Origin: Alloalcanivorax xiamenensis
Lineage (GTDB): Bacteria > Pseudomonadota > Gammaproteobacteria > Pseudomonadales > Alcanivoracaceae
Reading direction: 5' to 3'
Assembly (NCBI RefSeq): GCF_009846745.1
Contig: NZ_AQPF01000007.1
Coordinates: forward strand, 1 to 64,000
Length of the DNA stretch: 64,000 nucleotides
Shown here: positions 63,242 to 64,000 of the stretch, piece by piece
Position numbering within the stretch: position 1 is the stretch's first letter
How the letters are laid out: each line of letters begins with the position of its first letter
Made by a program: the position numbers and the translations under genes
The notes under the pieces: generated by a model
Databases searched by the model: none
Told to the model about the DNA's origin: nothing
What the model saw: the letters and a program-made list of their open reading frames with translations, nothing else

Positions 63242-64000
63242 ATGCTGGATCTGGCCCTGGGACCGGTGCCGTTTTACTGGCACCAGAAAGACTATGAGAC
63301 CTTCTACGCCCAGGCCGTGGGCTGGCCGCTGGAACGGGTCTATCTGGGCGAAACCGTGTGCGGGCGACGGCGGGATATGAAACTGGATCACTGGCTCGGA
63401 CTGGCCCGGGAACTGCGCGCCCAGGGCAAGGCCGTGGTGCTGTCCTCGCAGACCCTGATCGAGGCCGGCGCCGACCTGCGCGCGTTGCGTCGCCTCTGCG
63501 ACAACGGCGAATTGCCGGTGGAAGCCAATGATATGAGCGCCGTCCATTTGCTCAGCGAAGCGGGCATTCCCTTTATCGGCGGCGCCTCTCTCAACCTTTA
63601 TAACGTGGAAGCCATCCGCCTGTTGGCCGCTTCCGGCATGCAGGGCTGGCATGCGCCGTTGGAGTTGTCCCGGCAGGCGCTTACCACCCTGATGACGGCC
63701 CTGCGGCGGCAGGGTTTGGCGCTGCCTTGCGAGGTGCATGCCTACGGTCATCTGGCACTGGCCTGGTCCGCCCGTTGTTTTACCGCCCGACGGCGGGGCC
63801 TCCCCAAGGACCGCTGCCAGTTTGTCTGCCGGGATGACCCGCAAGGCCTGCCCTTGTTCAGCCAGGACGGCCGCCGGCTGTTCACGCTCAACGGCATCCA
63901 GACCCTCTCCGCCTGGCCACAGGATCTGCGTCGGGAGCTGCCGGTGATGGCCGAAATGGGGGTAAGCACCGCGCGCCTGGTAGTCGCCGACGAGCCGATG
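63242..64000 (+). CDS. ubiV: anaerobic ubiquinone biosynthesis protein UbiV (cut by window end)
   Basis: The visible 253 residues match UbiV: LALGPVPFYWHQKDYETFYAQ at the start, then YLGETVCGRRRDMK, and SARCFTARRRGLPKDRCQFVC. The Fe-S cysteines C40, C179, C192 and C196 agree with E. coli UbiV (39, 180, 193, 197). It starts 11 bp after ubiU after GGAGA. The gene runs off the window with no stop codon; the full length is probably near 290-300 residues, with ubiT expected nearby. Confidence 0.93.
   Translation, partial: MLDLALGPVPFYWHQKDYETFYAQAVGWPLERVYLGETVCGRRRDMKLDHWLGLARELRAQGKAVVLSSQTLIEAGADLRALRRLCDNGELPVEANDMSAVHLLSEAGIPFIGGASLNLYNVEAIRLLAASGMQGWHAPLELSRQALTTLMTALRRQGLALPCEVHAYGHLALAWSARCFTARRRGLPKDRCQFVCRDDPQGLPLFSQDGRRLFTLNGIQTLSAWPQDLRRELPVMAEMGVSTARLVVADEPM

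Overview
The window is about 64 kb of high-GC DNA that is almost fully coding. It looks like the chromosome of an aerobic gammaproteobacterium. The ffs-dnaX-ybaB-recR order, rnd-ycgL-ycgN, a secreted lipase with its own foldase, several acyl-CoA enzymes, TRAP transporters, cytochrome bd and the anaerobic ubiquinone genes ubiU/ubiV suggest a marine lipid- or hydrocarbon-degrading member of the Alcanivoracaceae/Pseudomonas-like groups. That placement is inferred from gene content and was not tested by alignment. No rRNA, tRNA, prophage, transposase gene or CRISPR array was seen.

Layout. 0-3.8 kb: HIT protein, small membrane protein, ycgN, ycgL, rnd (minus strand) and gpmA (plus). 3.8-7.2 kb: a divergent lipase/foldase pair and a solute-binding protein. 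7.4-10.2 kb: acyl-CoA dehydrogenase and iron alcohol dehydrogenase, separated by REP palindromes. 10.4-13.5 kb: recR, ybaB, dnaX (with an apparent programmed -1 frameshift signal) and the 4.5S SRP RNA. 13.6-16.3 kb: membrane protein, Hsp20 with a sigma-32 type promoter, 2OG-Fe(II) oxygenase and a YbjN-like protein with a nested-palindrome element in front of it. 16.8-20.6 kb: unknown protein, then PadR-DUF1853-DUF2804-DUF4282. 20.8-22.9 kb: acetyl-CoA hydrolase/transferase.

23.1-28.7 kb is a six-gene minus-strand zinc-limitation operon: pyrC, a COG0523 GTPase (frameshifted here), a ZrgA/DUF2796 zinc protein carrying 62 perfect His-Asp repeats, an ABC ATPase, an FtsX-like permease and a DUF3299 protein. 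It lies behind a near-perfect Zur operator. 28.8-36.3 kb: DUF4336 protein, then a TRAP operon with two tandem substrate-binding proteins and an acyl-CoA ligase, then a secreted protein. 36.4-40.2 kb is a lower-GC accessory block: DsbA/HCCA-isomerase-like, MHS transporter, class II aldolase and LysR. 40.4-47.9 kb: thiolase, SLC23-type permease, acyl-CoA synthetase, and a divergent PAS histidine kinase/FixJ-type regulator pair.

48.0-54.9 kb is a sulfur module: LysR, cysJ, cysI, three DsrE-like small proteins, a nitronate monooxygenase-like flavoprotein and a DUF488 protein. 55.3-64.0 kb is a low-oxygen respiratory region: cydA-cydB-cydX (minus) divergent from cydD-cydC, then ubiU and a truncated ubiV behind an Anr/FNR-type promoter. 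Two further Anr/FNR boxes lie in the same region.

Repeats: seven REP clusters of one family (GTGGGAAGCTGCCTTGGCAG type), a 7-bp direct-repeat family, a 25-bp inverted repeat and one MITE-like element.
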